64,000 nucleotides of DNA from Streptomyces tendae (GCF_014650435.1 NZ_BMUY01000014.1:124001-188000), one strand, 5' to 3'. Shown: positions 1 through 7,772, counted from the first letter of the stretch. Translations and numbers: made by a program. The notes: a model not told the origin generated them from the letters alone.

Positions 1-66
1 CTGGACCTCGACCACCACGCCCTCGACGCCGACCAGCGCCACCGAGCACGTACGCGCGAACCCCAT
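1..66 (-). CDS. YifB/ComM-type Mg-chelatase-like AAA ATPase (N-terminal fragment)
   Basis: Only the first 22 codons lie in the window; the gene continues off the left edge. They read MGFARTCSVALVGVEGVVVE followed by VQ, the typical start of actinobacterial YifB/ComM proteins (Mg-chelatase-like AAA ATPases linked to DNA uptake or processing). The ATG overlaps the yraN stop as TGATG, so the two genes are probably translationally coupled. The call rests on the N-terminal match and on the usual yraN-yifB-dprA order in actinobacteria; the ATPase domain is not visible. Confidence 0.75.
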   Translation of the reverse strand, partial: MGFARTCSVALVGVEGVVVEVQ

Positions 67-428
67 CACGCCACCCCCCGGGCGTGCTCGACCACGGGGG
101 CGCCGCGCTGCGGGAGGAGCACGCCGACCAGATCGATACGCACTCCCCCGGGCGGGACTCCCCCGTGGGTCTGGATCCAGCGCTCCGCCAGCCTCCGCAG
201 CCGCTCCGCCTTCTCCGGCGTCACGGCGGCCATCGGGTGCTCGAAGGAGCCGCCCCTGCGCGTCTTGACCTCGCAGACCACCAGGACGTCTCCGTCCCGG
301 GCCACGATGTCGATCTCGCCGGTCCTGCCACAGCGCCAGTTGCGCTCCAGGACGGTCATCCCGGACCCGGTCAGCCGGCGGGCGGCGAGTGTCTCGCCGT
401 ACTTGCCCATCGCGCCTCGTGCGTTCAT
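66..428 (-). CDS. yraN: UPF0102 family protein YraN (endonuclease-fold)
   Basis: A 120-residue protein of the UPF0102/YraN family, which has a restriction-endonuclease-like fold. It shows the family landmarks GKYGE near the N-terminus, LERNWRC, GEIDIVARD and VVCEVKTRR, where the Asp and the E-x-K resemble a PD-(D/E)xK nuclease site. The biochemical role is not firmly established. I chose the ATG at 428 because GGAGG lies about 10 bases upstream and the alignable region starts there; an in-frame start at 458 would add ten Gly-rich residues. Its stop overlaps the yifB start (TGATG). Confidence 0.85.
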   Translation of the reverse strand: MNARGAMGKYGETLAARRLTGSGMTVLERNWRCGRTGEIDIVARDGDVLVVCEVKTRRGGSFEHPMAAVTPEKAERLRRLAERWIQTHGGVPPGGVRIDLVGVLLPQRGAPVVEHARGVA

Positions 429-483
429 GTCGGCACCACCTCCGGCACCAACGATCACGCAGACGAGCTGACCTCGTCACTCA

Positions 484-500
484 CGGTGAACTACTCACCG
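484..500. repeat. Short inverted repeat between the DUF2469 gene and yraN
   Basis: CGGTGA (484-489) and TCACCG (495-500) form a 6-bp inverted repeat around five bases in the 88-bp gap 429-516. It could be an operator or a weak hairpin on the minus strand. No function is known. Confidence 0.3.
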
Positions 501-516
501 GTTGTGGAAAACCCCG

Positions 517-825
517 TCACCCGCCCGGCAGTTCCAGATCGCTCTTGTTCAGCTCCTCGATGTTCACGTCCTTGAACGTCAACACCCTCACCTGCTTGAC
601 GAACCGGGCTGGCCGGTACATGTCCCACACCCAGGCGTCAGCCATGGAGACCTCGAAGAACACCTCACCCTGTACCGAGTGCACCTGCATCTCGTAGTCG
701 TTGGTGAGGTAGAAACGCCGCTCGGTCTCGATCACGTATTTGAACAGACCGACGACATCGCGGTACTCCCGGTAGAGCTTGAGCTCCATCTCGGTCTCGT
801 ACTTCTCGAGGTCCTCGGCGCTCAT
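517..825 (-). CDS. DUF2469 domain protein
   Basis: A 102-residue acidic protein of the actinobacterial family DUF2469, complete and of the usual length. It starts MSAEDLEKYE and contains LKLYREYRDVV and RRFYLTNDYEMQ, all family-typical. The function is unknown. GAAGGGGAA lies a few bases upstream of the ATG. In S. coelicolor it sits at the same place beside yraN and downstream of a NUDIX gene, so it probably belongs to the sipZ-led operon. No signal peptide or membrane segment is visible. Confidence 0.85.
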   Translation of the reverse strand: MSAEDLEKYETEMELKLYREYRDVVGLFKYVIETERRFYLTNDYEMQVHSVQGEVFFEVSMADAWVWDMYRPARFVKQVRVLTFKDVNIEELNKSDLELPGG

Positions 826-881
826 GGCATGTTCCCCTTCAGCCGTGCGGTCCCCCCATTGTGCGCCAGTCCCGTGCGCCC

Positions 882-1412
882 CTAGACGATTTCGGTGTCC
901 AGGGTCACCGGCCCGGCCGGGGGACCTTCGTCGAGCAGCGTGCGCAGCAGCTCGGCGAGTCTGGTCGGATACACCGTCTCACGTGCCCGGGTCAGTTCCT
1001 CACACGTCCACCAGCGCGCTCCGGCGACGCTGCGCCGCTCCAGCTCCGTGAGGCCGGCACCGACCGCCTCGGTCCCGGTCCGGGCGGTGCGGGCCAGGTA
1101 GTACCACTCGTCCTGGTCCCAGCGGCGGCCCGCGAAGGGGAAGGAGCACCTGCGCCGCCAGAGCACCGGGCCGAGGTCGACGTCGCTGATGCCGGTCTCC
1201 TCCAGCAGCTCGCGCCGGGCGGCCTGCTCACGGGTCTCGTCGCCCTCCACACCGCCGCCGGGGGTGAACCACCAGTCGTCGGCCGGATCGTCCGGTTCGT
1301 GACCGTGCAGCAGCAGGATGCGGTCCTCGGGGTCGAGCAGCACCACCCGGGCGACCCGGCGCAGTCCGCCCTCGTATGTGTCCTGTTCCGCAGACGTCAC
1401 CTCAGCGCCCAC
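882..1412 (-). CDS. NUDIX hydrolase
   Basis: A 176-residue NUDIX pyrophosphohydrolase. The Nudix box is intact at about residues 53-75: GGGVEGDE, then REQAARRELLEETGI, matching GX5EX7REUXEEXGU. The substrate cannot be read from sequence; nucleoside diphosphate derivatives are typical. The GTG start at 1412 overlaps the end of sipZ by 11 bp, and a second GTG four codons in (1400) is an alternative. Immediate coupling to sipZ fits the S. lividans operon in which sipZ is followed by a mutT-like gene. Confidence 0.85.
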   Translation of the reverse strand: MGAEVTSAEQDTYEGGLRRVARVVLLDPEDRILLLHGHEPDDPADDWWFTPGGGVEGDETREQAARRELLEETGISDVDLGPVLWRRRCSFPFAGRRWDQDEWYYLARTARTGTEAVGAGLTELERRSVAGARWWTCEELTRARETVYPTRLAELLRTLLDEGPPAGPVTLDTEIV

Positions 1413-2178
1413 CGGCGGGCTCCGCTCCCTTGCGGGCCCGGGAGGCCCCGGCCCGTTTGGCGAAGGGACCGTAGGCCGCGCCGCCCAGGATCAGCACGGC
1501 CCCGGCGATCACCAGGACGACCACGGTCCGCAGCGGCCCCGGCGAGGACAGGTCGCCCAGCGCCTCGAAGCCGGTGGGCCGCTCCAGCATGCCGTTCATC
1601 GGCCAGGCCACGGCGTCCACGCGGGCGTCCACGGCGCCGCGCGACACGGTGCCGCCGGCCGCGTCGGTGAGGTGGGCGGTGGAGTCCACGGAGTTGTCGC
1701 GCTCGTCGCCGAGCAGGAACAGGCGGCCCTCCGGGACGGTCACGGTCTGGAAGTCGCTGATCTCGGCCGGAGTGCCGGCGGGCAGGTACGGCTCGTCGAT
1801 CACCTTGCCGTTGACCTTCAGCTTGCCCTTCTGGCAGCAGGAGACGGTGTCCCCGCCGACGGCGACCACCCGCTTGACCATCGGGGCGTTGGCCCAGGTC
1901 GCGTCCTTGAAGACGACGACGTCGCCGCGGCGGACGTCGGCGCCGTCGATGCGCTGTGCCAGGACCCGGTCACCGGCGTCGATCGTCGGCGTCATCGAGC
2001 TGGTCGGCACGGTGTAGGGCCGGTAGACCACCGCTCCCCAGCCGAACCCGCCGAGGAACAGCACCAGGCCCAGCGCCACGGCGATCCCGGACAACCGCTG
2101 CCCGGTCCGGCTGCCCACCGGATCCCTGTTCGCTCCGCCGCCGCGCGGTACCGTACGTGTCGTGCTCTCGCCACCCAT
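1402..2178 (-). CDS. sipZ: Type I signal peptidase SipZ
   Basis: A membrane-bound serine protease that removes signal peptides from exported proteins, 258 residues from the ATG at 2178. An N-terminal membrane segment (about residues 29-50) is followed by the catalytic Ser box VPTSSMTPT, the Lys box VKRVVAVGGD and the GDERDNSVDS box. A second hydrophobic segment lies near the C-terminus (TVVVLVIAGAVLILGG), the topology reported for S. lividans SipX, SipY and SipZ. A start at 2208 is possible, but 2178 has AAGGTG upstream and begins MGGEST. It is separated from sipY by a strong hairpin and probably leads its own operon with the NUDIX, DUF2469 and yraN genes. Confidence 0.9.
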   Translation of the reverse strand: MGGESTTRTVPRGGGANRDPVGSRTGQRLSGIAVALGLVLFLGGFGWGAVVYRPYTVPTSSMTPTIDAGDRVLAQRIDGADVRRGDVVVFKDATWANAPMVKRVVAVGGDTVSCCQKGKLKVNGKVIDEPYLPAGTPAEISDFQTVTVPEGRLFLLGDERDNSVDSTAHLTDAAGGTVSRGAVDARVDAVAWPMNGMLERPTGFEALGDLSSPGPLRTVVVLVIAGAVLILGGAAYGPFAKRAGASRARKGAEPAGGR

Positions 2179-2213
2179 GGAGCCGCACCTTACCCGGCGG
2201 TACGGCAACGGGG

Positions 2214-2244
2214 CAGCCCCCTCCCGGCGACCGGAAGGGGGCTG
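2214..2244 (-). terminator. Terminator-like hairpin between sipY and sipZ
   Basis: CAGCCCCCT (2214-2222) pairs with AGGGGGCTG (2236-2244), and an inner CCGG/CCGG pair extends the stem. There is no U-tract, as is usual in Streptomyces. It lies after the sipY stop and before sipZ, consistent with sipWXY and sipZ being separate transcription units. Confidence 0.55.
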
Positions 2245-2305
2245 TTCGAACCGCGGCGGGCTGCGGCGGGGTCACCCCGCTGACCCCGCGGCGGGCGGCG
2301 GCAGG

Positions 2306-3322
2306 TCAGCGGGTCTCGACCGGGGCGGTGCGGCGACGGCGCCACCAGACGAAGGGCACCACGCCGGCCACGGCCAGGCCCTGGGGCGCGACCGACAGCG
2401 CTGCGGCGGCCGAGGACTGGGCCTGGGACTGCAGGCCGTCCTGGCCGAAGGTGTCCGGGACCGGCAGGGTGCTCCAGCGGTCCATCGGCCAGGCGACCAC
2501 GATGGCGCGGCCGACGACCTCGTCCACCGGGACCATGCCGCCGTTCTTGTCCGACTGGTTGTAGCGGGAGTCCCGGGAGTTCTGGCGGTGGTCGCCCATG
2601 ACCCAGATCTTGCCCTCGGGGACCGTGACCTTGAACCGCCCGCCCTGGTCGTCGTCCGAGCACGGGGTGTTGCCCGGGTAGACGTACGGCTCGTTCAGCG
2701 CCTTGCCGTTGACCTTGAGCGGGCCGGTCTTGTTGCACTCGACGGTGTCACCGGCGACCCCGATGACCCGCTTGATCAGGTCCTTCTCCTCCGCGGACGG
2801 CATCAGGCCGATCCAGCTGAGGACCGTCTGCAGCGCGTTCGGGTCGGGGGTCGGCTCGCCCGCAAGCCAGTCGGCCGGGTCGTGGAAGACCACGACCTCG
2901 CCGCGCTCGGGCTCCGAGCCGAACCAGGGGGTCAGCTTGTCGACCAGGACCCGGTCACCGATCTGAAGGGTGTTCTCCATCGAGGAGGAAGGGATCGAGA
3001 ACGCCTGCACCAGGAACGTCTTGATCAGCAGGGCGAGCACCAGCGCGATGCCGATGAGGATCGGCAGTTCCTTCCAGAAGGAGCGCTGCTTCTTGGCCGC
3101 GGGGGGTGTCACGGGCGGCGTCCCGCCGACTCCCTCGTCCTCGGTCCCGCCGTTGTGTCCGTTCTGGCCGTGCTGTCCGTTCGTCACCCTGTCGCCCTCG
3201 GTCCCGGAGCCGTACCCGGAGTCCGGGGCGCCGACCGCGGCCGGACCGGAACTCTCCTCGGGGCGTCCGCGGTTCTCCTCGCCGTCGTGACCGGACCGTG
3301 CGCCAACCGCCACATCCCCCAC
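2306..3322 (-). CDS. sipY: Type I signal peptidase SipY
   Basis: A 338-residue type I signal peptidase. A long hydrophilic Gly/Asp-rich cytoplasmic N-terminus precedes the membrane segment at about residues 86-106. The Ser box SIPSSSMENT, the stretch LTPWFGSEPERGEVVVF, the Lys box LIKRVIGVAGD and the GDHRQNSRDSR box follow. A hydrophobic segment near the C-terminus (VAPQGLAVAGVVPFVWW) gives the two-anchor topology. The GTG start has AAGGAG six bases upstream, and a TAA in the same frame lies 12 bases before it. The sipX frame runs into this gene for 368 bp. Family experiments in S. lividans make SipY the main enzyme for secreted protein processing. Confidence 0.9.
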   Translation of the reverse strand: MGDVAVGARSGHDGEENRGRPEESSGPAAVGAPDSGYGSGTEGDRVTNGQHGQNGHNGGTEDEGVGGTPPVTPPAAKKQRSFWKELPILIGIALVLALLIKTFLVQAFSIPSSSMENTLQIGDRVLVDKLTPWFGSEPERGEVVVFHDPADWLAGEPTPDPNALQTVLSWIGLMPSAEEKDLIKRVIGVAGDTVECNKTGPLKVNGKALNEPYVYPGNTPCSDDDQGGRFKVTVPEGKIWVMGDHRQNSRDSRYNQSDKNGGMVPVDEVVGRAIVVAWPMDRWSTLPVPDTFGQDGLQSQAQSSAAAALSVAPQGLAVAGVVPFVWWRRRRTAPVETR

Positions 3323-4304
3323 GCCAACTCCTTACTCTCTGCCGCCGCCTGCCCCGGATACGGCGCAGGCCCACCACTCCCATAACGAGCGGGAGTTCCG
3401 CAGGGGTCGGGAGTTCCATCATCGCGTTCGGATCGTTCGGATCGTAGGGGGCAACCCTATGCGACAGCTCGGGGGCGGCGGCCGAACCGGAGGCCGCGTC
3501 GGACACGGACGCGTACGTTTTCGGTTCGTCCAGGGTGGTCCAGTGACCGAACGGCCACGCGATCACCATGGCCCGCCCCACCACCTCGTCCTGGGACACC
3601 GTCCCGAAGTCGGTCTCCTGGTGGGCGCGGGAGTCGGCGGAGTTGGACCGGTGGTCGCCCATCACCCACAGCCGCCCCTCGGGGACGGTGACGTCGAACG
3701 GCGTCCGGGACGGGGTGTCTCCGGGGTACAGGTAGTCCTCGTTCAGGGGCACGCCGTTGACGGTGACGCGTCCCTGTTTGTCGCAGCACTTGACGTGGTC
3801 GCCGCCCACGCCGACGACCCGTTTGATGAGGTCCTTCTCGTCGTCGGACGGCAGCAGGCCGATGAAGGCGAGGCCCTCCTTGACCTGCTTGACGACGACG
3901 GGGTCGTCCTTCTTGGTGGTCTGCTCGCCCTGGAGCCAGCCGCCCGGGTCACGGAAGACGACGACGTCCCCGCGCTGCGGCTCGGAGCCGAACCAGGGCG
4001 TGAGCTTGTCCACCAGGACCCGGTCGCCGATCCGGATGGTCTGCTCCATGGACCCCGAGGGGATCACGAATGCCTGTACGAGGAAGGTCTTGAGCACCAG
4101 CGCTATGAGCACGGCGACGCCGATGAGGAGCGGGATCTCCTTGACGGCGCCGCGTCTGCGCCGCCGCTTGACCTTGCGCTGCAGTTTGCGGCGTTCGGCG
4201 CGCGAGCGGCCGCCGGACGGTGCGGCGGTGCGCCTCGAACCGGTGGGCAGCAGGTTCTCCGTGGGGCTGCTGGGCGCTCCCCGCGGTTTGCCCCGGCTAC
4301 CCAT
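2955..4304 (-). CDS. sipX: Type I signal peptidase SipX, reading frame lacks its normal stop
   Basis: The first 320 or so residues are a complete type I signal peptidase. They comprise a basic N-terminus, a membrane segment (IPLLIGVAVLIALVLKTFLVQ), Ser box IPSGSMEQT, Lys box LIKRVVGVGGD, GDHRSNSADS box and a C-terminal hydrophobic stretch ending VVGLRRIRG. Other SipX proteins end about here. In this sequence the frame stays open for 449 codons and reads antisense-like Arg/Gly-rich sequence through the start of sipY. A TAA at 3334-3332, just before the sipY SD, lies in the neighbouring frame, so a one-base change near 3345-3360 would restore a normal 320-325 residue protein. The ATG at 4304 overlaps the sipW stop by 8 bp. 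Enzyme identity is sure; the true C-terminus is not. Confidence 0.8.
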   Translation of the reverse strand: MGSRGKPRGAPSSPTENLLPTGSRRTAAPSGGRSRAERRKLQRKVKRRRRRGAVKEIPLLIGVAVLIALVLKTFLVQAFVIPSGSMEQTIRIGDRVLVDKLTPWFGSEPQRGDVVVFRDPGGWLQGEQTTKKDDPVVVKQVKEGLAFIGLLPSDDEKDLIKRVVGVGGDHVKCCDKQGRVTVNGVPLNEDYLYPGDTPSRTPFDVTVPEGRLWVMGDHRSNSADSRAHQETDFGTVSQDEVVGRAMVIAWPFGHWTTLDEPKTYASVSDAASGSAAAPELSHRVAPYDPNDPNAMMELPTPAELPLVMGVVGLRRIRGRRRQRVRSWRGGCGGWRTVRSRRRGEPRTPRGEFRSGRGRRPGLRVRLRDRGRQGDERTARPERTQRRDRGRGSRRDAARDTPRGQEAALLLEGTADPHRHRAGARPADQDVPGAGVLDPFLLDGEHPSDR

Positions 4305-5064
4305 CGCCGTCCTCGGCGGGCGCGGACCGGGCCTCGGCGCCGGAAGCGGCCCCGGCATCGGCCTCCGCGTCCGGCACGCGCGCGTAGGCGTCGGGGCGCT
4401 CGATGCGGGTGGCGTGGCCGACGGGCCAGACGATCCAGTCGGCGCGGCCGATCACGTCGTCCAGCGGGACCATCCCGCCGCCCGGGGAGCCCAGGTGGTC
4501 GCGGGAGTCGCTGGAGTCGGCCCGGTGGTCGCCGAGGACGAAGAGGGTGCCGTCGGGGACGACGACGTCGAAGGGGACCGTGGACGGGCGGTCGCCGGGG
4601 TACAGGAACGCCGACTCGTCGACCGACTGGCCGTTCACCCGGATCCTCCCCTCCTCGTCGCAGCACACCACGTGGTCCCCGCCCACACCGACAACGCGTT
4701 TGATGTAGTCGCCGTGCCCGAAGCTCCCGGTGCCGTCGAAGACGACGACGTCTCCCCGTCGTGGCCGGCCGTCGAAACGGTACGCCAACTTATTTACGAG
4801 AACCCGGTCACCGATCCTCAATCCGCGCTCCATCGATCCGCTGGGGATCTGGAACGGCTGCAGCACGAAGGTGCTGACCAGCAGCAGGAACAGCAGGAAG
4901 ACCAGCAGGACCACGGTGATCCGGCCGCCCGGCACCCAGTCCCTGATCCGCCCACCGAACGCGGAACGCGACCGGTCCTCCGGGCCCTCCGGGTCCGAGG
5001 GCTGCTCGGAGTCGGAAGGACGGGAGGAGCGGTCGCGCTCCGTGTGCTGTGTTTCGATGTCCAT
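4297..5064 (-). CDS. sipW: Type I signal peptidase SipW
   Basis: A 255-residue type I signal peptidase. An acidic, Ser-rich N-terminus is followed by one membrane segment (ITVVLLVFLLFLLLVSTFVL), the Ser box QIPSGSMERG, the Lys box YIKRVVGVGGD and the GDHRADSSDSRDH box. The C-terminus is acidic and Ala-rich with no second membrane anchor, as described for S. lividans SipW in contrast to SipX, SipY and SipZ. It is the first of the sipW-sipX-sipY series, follows rplS after 45 bp and overlaps sipX by 8 bp. Confidence 0.9.
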   Translation of the reverse strand: MDIETQHTERDRSSRPSDSEQPSDPEGPEDRSRSAFGGRIRDWVPGGRITVVLLVFLLFLLLVSTFVLQPFQIPSGSMERGLRIGDRVLVNKLAYRFDGRPRRGDVVVFDGTGSFGHGDYIKRVVGVGGDHVVCCDEEGRIRVNGQSVDESAFLYPGDRPSTVPFDVVVPDGTLFVLGDHRADSSDSRDHLGSPGGGMVPLDDVIGRADWIVWPVGHATRIERPDAYARVPDAEADAGAASGAEARSAPAEDGDG

Positions 5065-5109
5065 CGGGGCCAGATGCTATCCGGCCCCGGCACGGACCTC
5101 GGAGGGCGC

Positions 5110-5460
5110 TCAGCTCTCGCGCTTCTCCTTGATCTTCGCGGCCTTGCCGCGCAGCTCGCGCAGGTAGTACAGCTTGGCGCGGCGGACGTCACCGCGGGTG
5201 ACGAGCTCGATCTTCTCCACGATCGGGGTGTGCACCGGGAAGGTGCGCTCGACGCCGACGGAGAAGGAGACCTTGCGGACCGTGAAGGTCTCGCGCACGC
5301 CGGCGCCCTGACGGCGGATGACGACGCCCTTGAACTGCTGCACACGGGAGCGGTTGCCCTCGATGACGCGCACGTGGACGTTGACGGTGTCGCCGGGGCG
5401 GAAGGCCGGGACGTCGCTGCGCAGCGACGCGGCGTCGACGGAGTCGAGCAGGTGAGACAT
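5110..5460 (-). CDS. rplS: 50S ribosomal protein L19
   Basis: A 116-residue L19, complete. It starts MSHLLDSVDAASLR and contains FRPGDTVNVHVRVIEG, QQFKGVVIRRQGAGV and FTVRKVSFSVGVERTFP, ending in a basic tail. L19 sits at the 30S-50S interface. I chose the ATG at 5460, which gives the usual actinobacterial length; a start nine codons upstream is possible. The 136-bp gap to trmD contains a small hairpin (5553-5567, CCCCTG/CAGGGG), possibly a leader structure. The sip genes follow downstream. Confidence 0.95.
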   Translation of the reverse strand: MSHLLDSVDAASLRSDVPAFRPGDTVNVHVRVIEGNRSRVQQFKGVVIRRQGAGVRETFTVRKVSFSVGVERTFPVHTPIVEKIELVTRGDVRRAKLYYLRELRGKAAKIKEKRES

Positions 5461-5596
5461 TTCGTCTGCTTTCTTCGCCGATGCCACAGGTCATCGACGG
5501 AAACTAGGTGTTTCGGAATCAGGGTCGTGCGGGTCGGGACGGGCGTCGTCTCCCCCTGTGGCAGGGGCGCGCTCCGGACGGACGCACAACAGCCGC

Positions 5597-6430
5597 CTAT
5601 TCTTCCATGCCGGGGGTCCTGCGCCAAAATCGGCCGTACGGTTCCCCGTCCGGATCCGGCTGCCAGCCCAGGATGGAGAGCATCTCGCGGTCCTTCTTGT
5701 CGAAGGCGGCGGGCTCGCACCGTTCGATCAGGTCGGGCCGGTTGGCCGTGGTGCGGCGCAGCGCCTCGTCGCGGCGCCAGCGGGCGATCTTCCCGTGGTG
5801 ACCGCTGAGCAGCACGTCCGGGATGCCGCGCCCGCGCCACTGCGGCGGCTTGGTGTGGACCGGGCCCTCCAGCAGGTTGGCCATGGCGCCGAGGGCGAAG
5901 GAGTCGTCCCGGTGGGACTCGGCGTTGCCCAGCACGCCGGGCAGCAGCCGGGCCACGGCCTCGGTGACGACGAGTACGGCGGCCTCGCCGCCGGCCAGGA
6001 CGTAGTCGCCGATGGAGACCTCGTACACGGGCATCCGGGTCGCGTACTCGTCGACGACGCGGCGGTCGATGCCCTCGTAGCGGGCGGGGGTGAAGATCAG
6101 CCAGGGCCGCTCGGAGAGGTGGACGGCGAGTTCCTGGGTGAAGGGCCGGCCGCTGGGCGTGGGCACGATCAGGGCGGGCTCGCCGGACCCCGTCTCATAG
6201 CCGTCGGCCAGCACGGAGTCCAGCGCGTCGCCCCAGGGCTCGGTCTTCATGACCATGCCGGGGCCGCCGCCGTAGGGGGTGTCGTCGACCGTGTTGTGCC
6301 GGTCGTAGGTCCACTCGCGCAGGTCGTGCACGTGGACGCCGAGCTGTCCACGCGCGCGTGCCTTGCCGACCAGGGAGACGTTCAGCGGTTCCAGGTACTC
6401 GGGGAAGATCGTGACGACGTCGAGCCGCAT
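5597..6430 (-). CDS. trmD: tRNA (guanine-37-N1)-methyltransferase
   Basis: A 277-residue TrmD, the SAM-dependent methylase of G37 next to the tRNA anticodon. The N-terminus RLDVVTIFPEY, DDTPYGGGPGMVMK, the trefoil-knot SAM site EVSIGDYVLAGGE and LLPGVLGNAESH are all present. The ATG at 6430 shares its A with the rimM stop (TGATG), indicating translational coupling; a GTG three bases earlier is the alternative. It belongs to the rpsP-khpA-rimM-trmD-rplS block that is conserved in actinobacteria. Confidence 0.95.
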   Translation of the reverse strand: MRLDVVTIFPEYLEPLNVSLVGKARARGQLGVHVHDLREWTYDRHNTVDDTPYGGGPGMVMKTEPWGDALDSVLADGYETGSGEPALIVPTPSGRPFTQELAVHLSERPWLIFTPARYEGIDRRVVDEYATRMPVYEVSIGDYVLAGGEAAVLVVTEAVARLLPGVLGNAESHRDDSFALGAMANLLEGPVHTKPPQWRGRGIPDVLLSGHHGKIARWRRDEALRRTTANRPDLIERCEPAAFDKKDREMLSILGWQPDPDGEPYGRFWRRTPGMEE

Positions 6431-6996
6431 CACGCCTCTTCTCCGGAGGGGTCCTCCGAGGCGTCACGGGAGGAGGCGATCTCCGCCCGGTCGTCGATCA
6501 GGCCGGGGGGCGGGTCGATGACGGCGCGCTGCGCGTCGAGGTCGATGTCGGTGACGATCTCGGAGACGAACGGCACGTAGACCTCGCTGCCGTCGGGGCG
6601 CTCCACCACGAAGAGGTCCTGGGTGGGCAGGTGGGAGATCTCGCTGATGCGGCCCACCTCGGTGCCGTCCTCGGTGACCACGTCGAGGTCGATCAGCTGG
6701 TGGTCGTAGTACTCGTCCTCGTCCTCGGGCCGCTCGGCCGGGTCGACGTCGGCGATCAGGAGGGTGTTGCGCAGCGCCTCGGCACCGGTGCGGTCGTGGA
6801 CACCGGCGAAGCGCAGCAGGAGGCGGCCGCTGTGCACCCGGCCGGTCTCGATGGTGAGCGGACCGGTGGAGGCCGGGTCGGTGGCCAGTACGGCGCCGGG
6901 CCCGAGCCTCAGCTCCGGCTCGTCCGTGCGGACCTCGACGGTCACCTCGCCCTTGATTCCGTGGGCGCGGCCGATGCGCGCGACTACCAGCTGCAC
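6430..6996 (-). CDS. rimM: 16S rRNA processing protein RimM
   Basis: A 188-residue ribosome maturation factor that binds S19 during assembly of the 30S head. The N-terminal RimM domain starts VQLVVARIGRAHGIKGEV, and the C-terminal PRC-barrel covers DHQLIDLDVVTEDG to IDPPPGLI. The GTG at 6996 has AGGAG ten bases upstream and matches the family start; an upstream start at 7047 would add 17 unrelated residues. The stop overlaps the trmD start. Confidence 0.95.
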   Translation of the reverse strand: MQLVVARIGRAHGIKGEVTVEVRTDEPELRLGPGAVLATDPASTGPLTIETGRVHSGRLLLRFAGVHDRTGAEALRNTLLIADVDPAERPEDEDEYYDHQLIDLDVVTEDGTEVGRISEISHLPTQDLFVVERPDGSEVYVPFVSEIVTDIDLDAQRAVIDPPPGLIDDRAEIASSRDASEDPSGEEA

Positions 6997-7025
6997 TGTG
7001 CTTGATCTCCTGTCGGAACTGCGAC

Positions 7026-7089
7026 GAGCCCGCACGACGGGGCTCATACGACTGCGGGCCGGGGACGGCCCAGTGGCCTTCCCCGGCCC
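7026..7089 (-). other. Two tandem hairpins between khpA and rimM
   Basis: GGGCCGGGGA (7056-7065) pairs with TCCCCGGCCC (7080-7089), with an extra GGCC/GGCC pair inside the loop. GAGCCC (7026-7031) pairs with GGGCTC (7040-7045). Both lie in the 114-bp gap within a supposed operon and have no U-tract. They could attenuate read-through or form an RNA processing site that sets different levels of S16/KhpA and RimM/TrmD/L19. Confidence 0.5.
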
Positions 7090-7110
7090 GAGCCGGTGCT
7101 GCGATTGGCG

Positions 7111-7350
7111 TCAGCGGACGTGATCCACGTCGACGAGGTCGACACGGACACCGCGGCCGCCGATGGCGCCCACGACGGTGCGCAGCGCGCGTGCGGTGCG
7201 GCCGTTGCGGCCGATCACCTTGCCGAGGTCGTCGGGGTGGACCCGGACCTCGAGCACTCGCCCGCGGCGCAGGTTGCGCGAGGCGACCTGCACATCGTCG
7301 GGGTTGTCGACGATGCCCTTCACGAGGTGCTCGAGAGCCTCCTCGAGCAT
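7111..7350 (-). CDS. khpA: KH-domain RNA-binding protein KhpA
   Basis: A 79-residue single KH-domain protein (KhpA, formerly YlqC). It has the GxxG loop as VIGRNGRTARALRTVV and a basic strand GRVLEVRVHPDDLGK. KhpA proteins bind RNA, often together with KhpB. The start is two bases after the rpsP stop, so it is co-translated with S16. The size is typical and no extra domains are present. Confidence 0.92.
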   Translation of the reverse strand: MLEEALEHLVKGIVDNPDDVQVASRNLRRGRVLEVRVHPDDLGKVIGRNGRTARALRTVVGAIGGRGVRVDLVDVDHVR

Positions 7351-7352
7351 GC

Positions 7353-7772
7353 TCAGGCCTCGGACGCGGAGGACTCGGCGGCGGCCTCGTCCTTCTTGTC
7401 GGCCTTCTTCTTCTGGGTGATCGCCTCACCCTTGCCCTCGTCCTCGCCACCGATCGCCTCGAAGGACGGGCGGGCCGCCTTCTCGGCCGGCTGCAGCAGC
7501 GGAGCCGGGGCGGGCTCGCCCTTGAACTTCTGCCAGTCGCCGGTCTTCTTCAGGATGGCGAGCACGGGCTCGGTCGGCTGGGCGCCGACACCGAGCCAGT
7601 ACGCGACACGCTCGGCGTCGACCTCCATCACCGACGGGTTGTACGTCGGGTGGTACTTGCCGATCTCCTCGATGGCCCGGCCGTCACGGCGGGTACGGGA
7701 GTCGGCAACGACGATGCGGTAGTGAGGCGAACGGATCTTGCCCAGACGCTTCAGCTTGATCTTGACTGCCAC
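7353..7772 (-). CDS. rpsP: 30S ribosomal protein S16
   Basis: A 139-residue S16. The conserved part MAVKIKLKRLGKIRSPHYRI to DWQKFKG fills about residues 1-85. A long Ala/Lys/Glu-rich C-terminal extension (QKKKADKKDEAAAESSASEA) is typical of Streptomyces S16. It is the first gene of the rpsP-khpA-rimM-trmD-rplS unit; its promoter should lie in 7773-7950, where GGCACAAT on the minus strand (about 7909-7916) is a weak candidate -10 region. Confidence 0.95.
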   Translation of the reverse strand: MAVKIKLKRLGKIRSPHYRIVVADSRTRRDGRAIEEIGKYHPTYNPSVMEVDAERVAYWLGVGAQPTEPVLAILKKTGDWQKFKGEPAPAPLLQPAEKAARPSFEAIGGEDEGKGEAITQKKKADKKDEAAAESSASEA

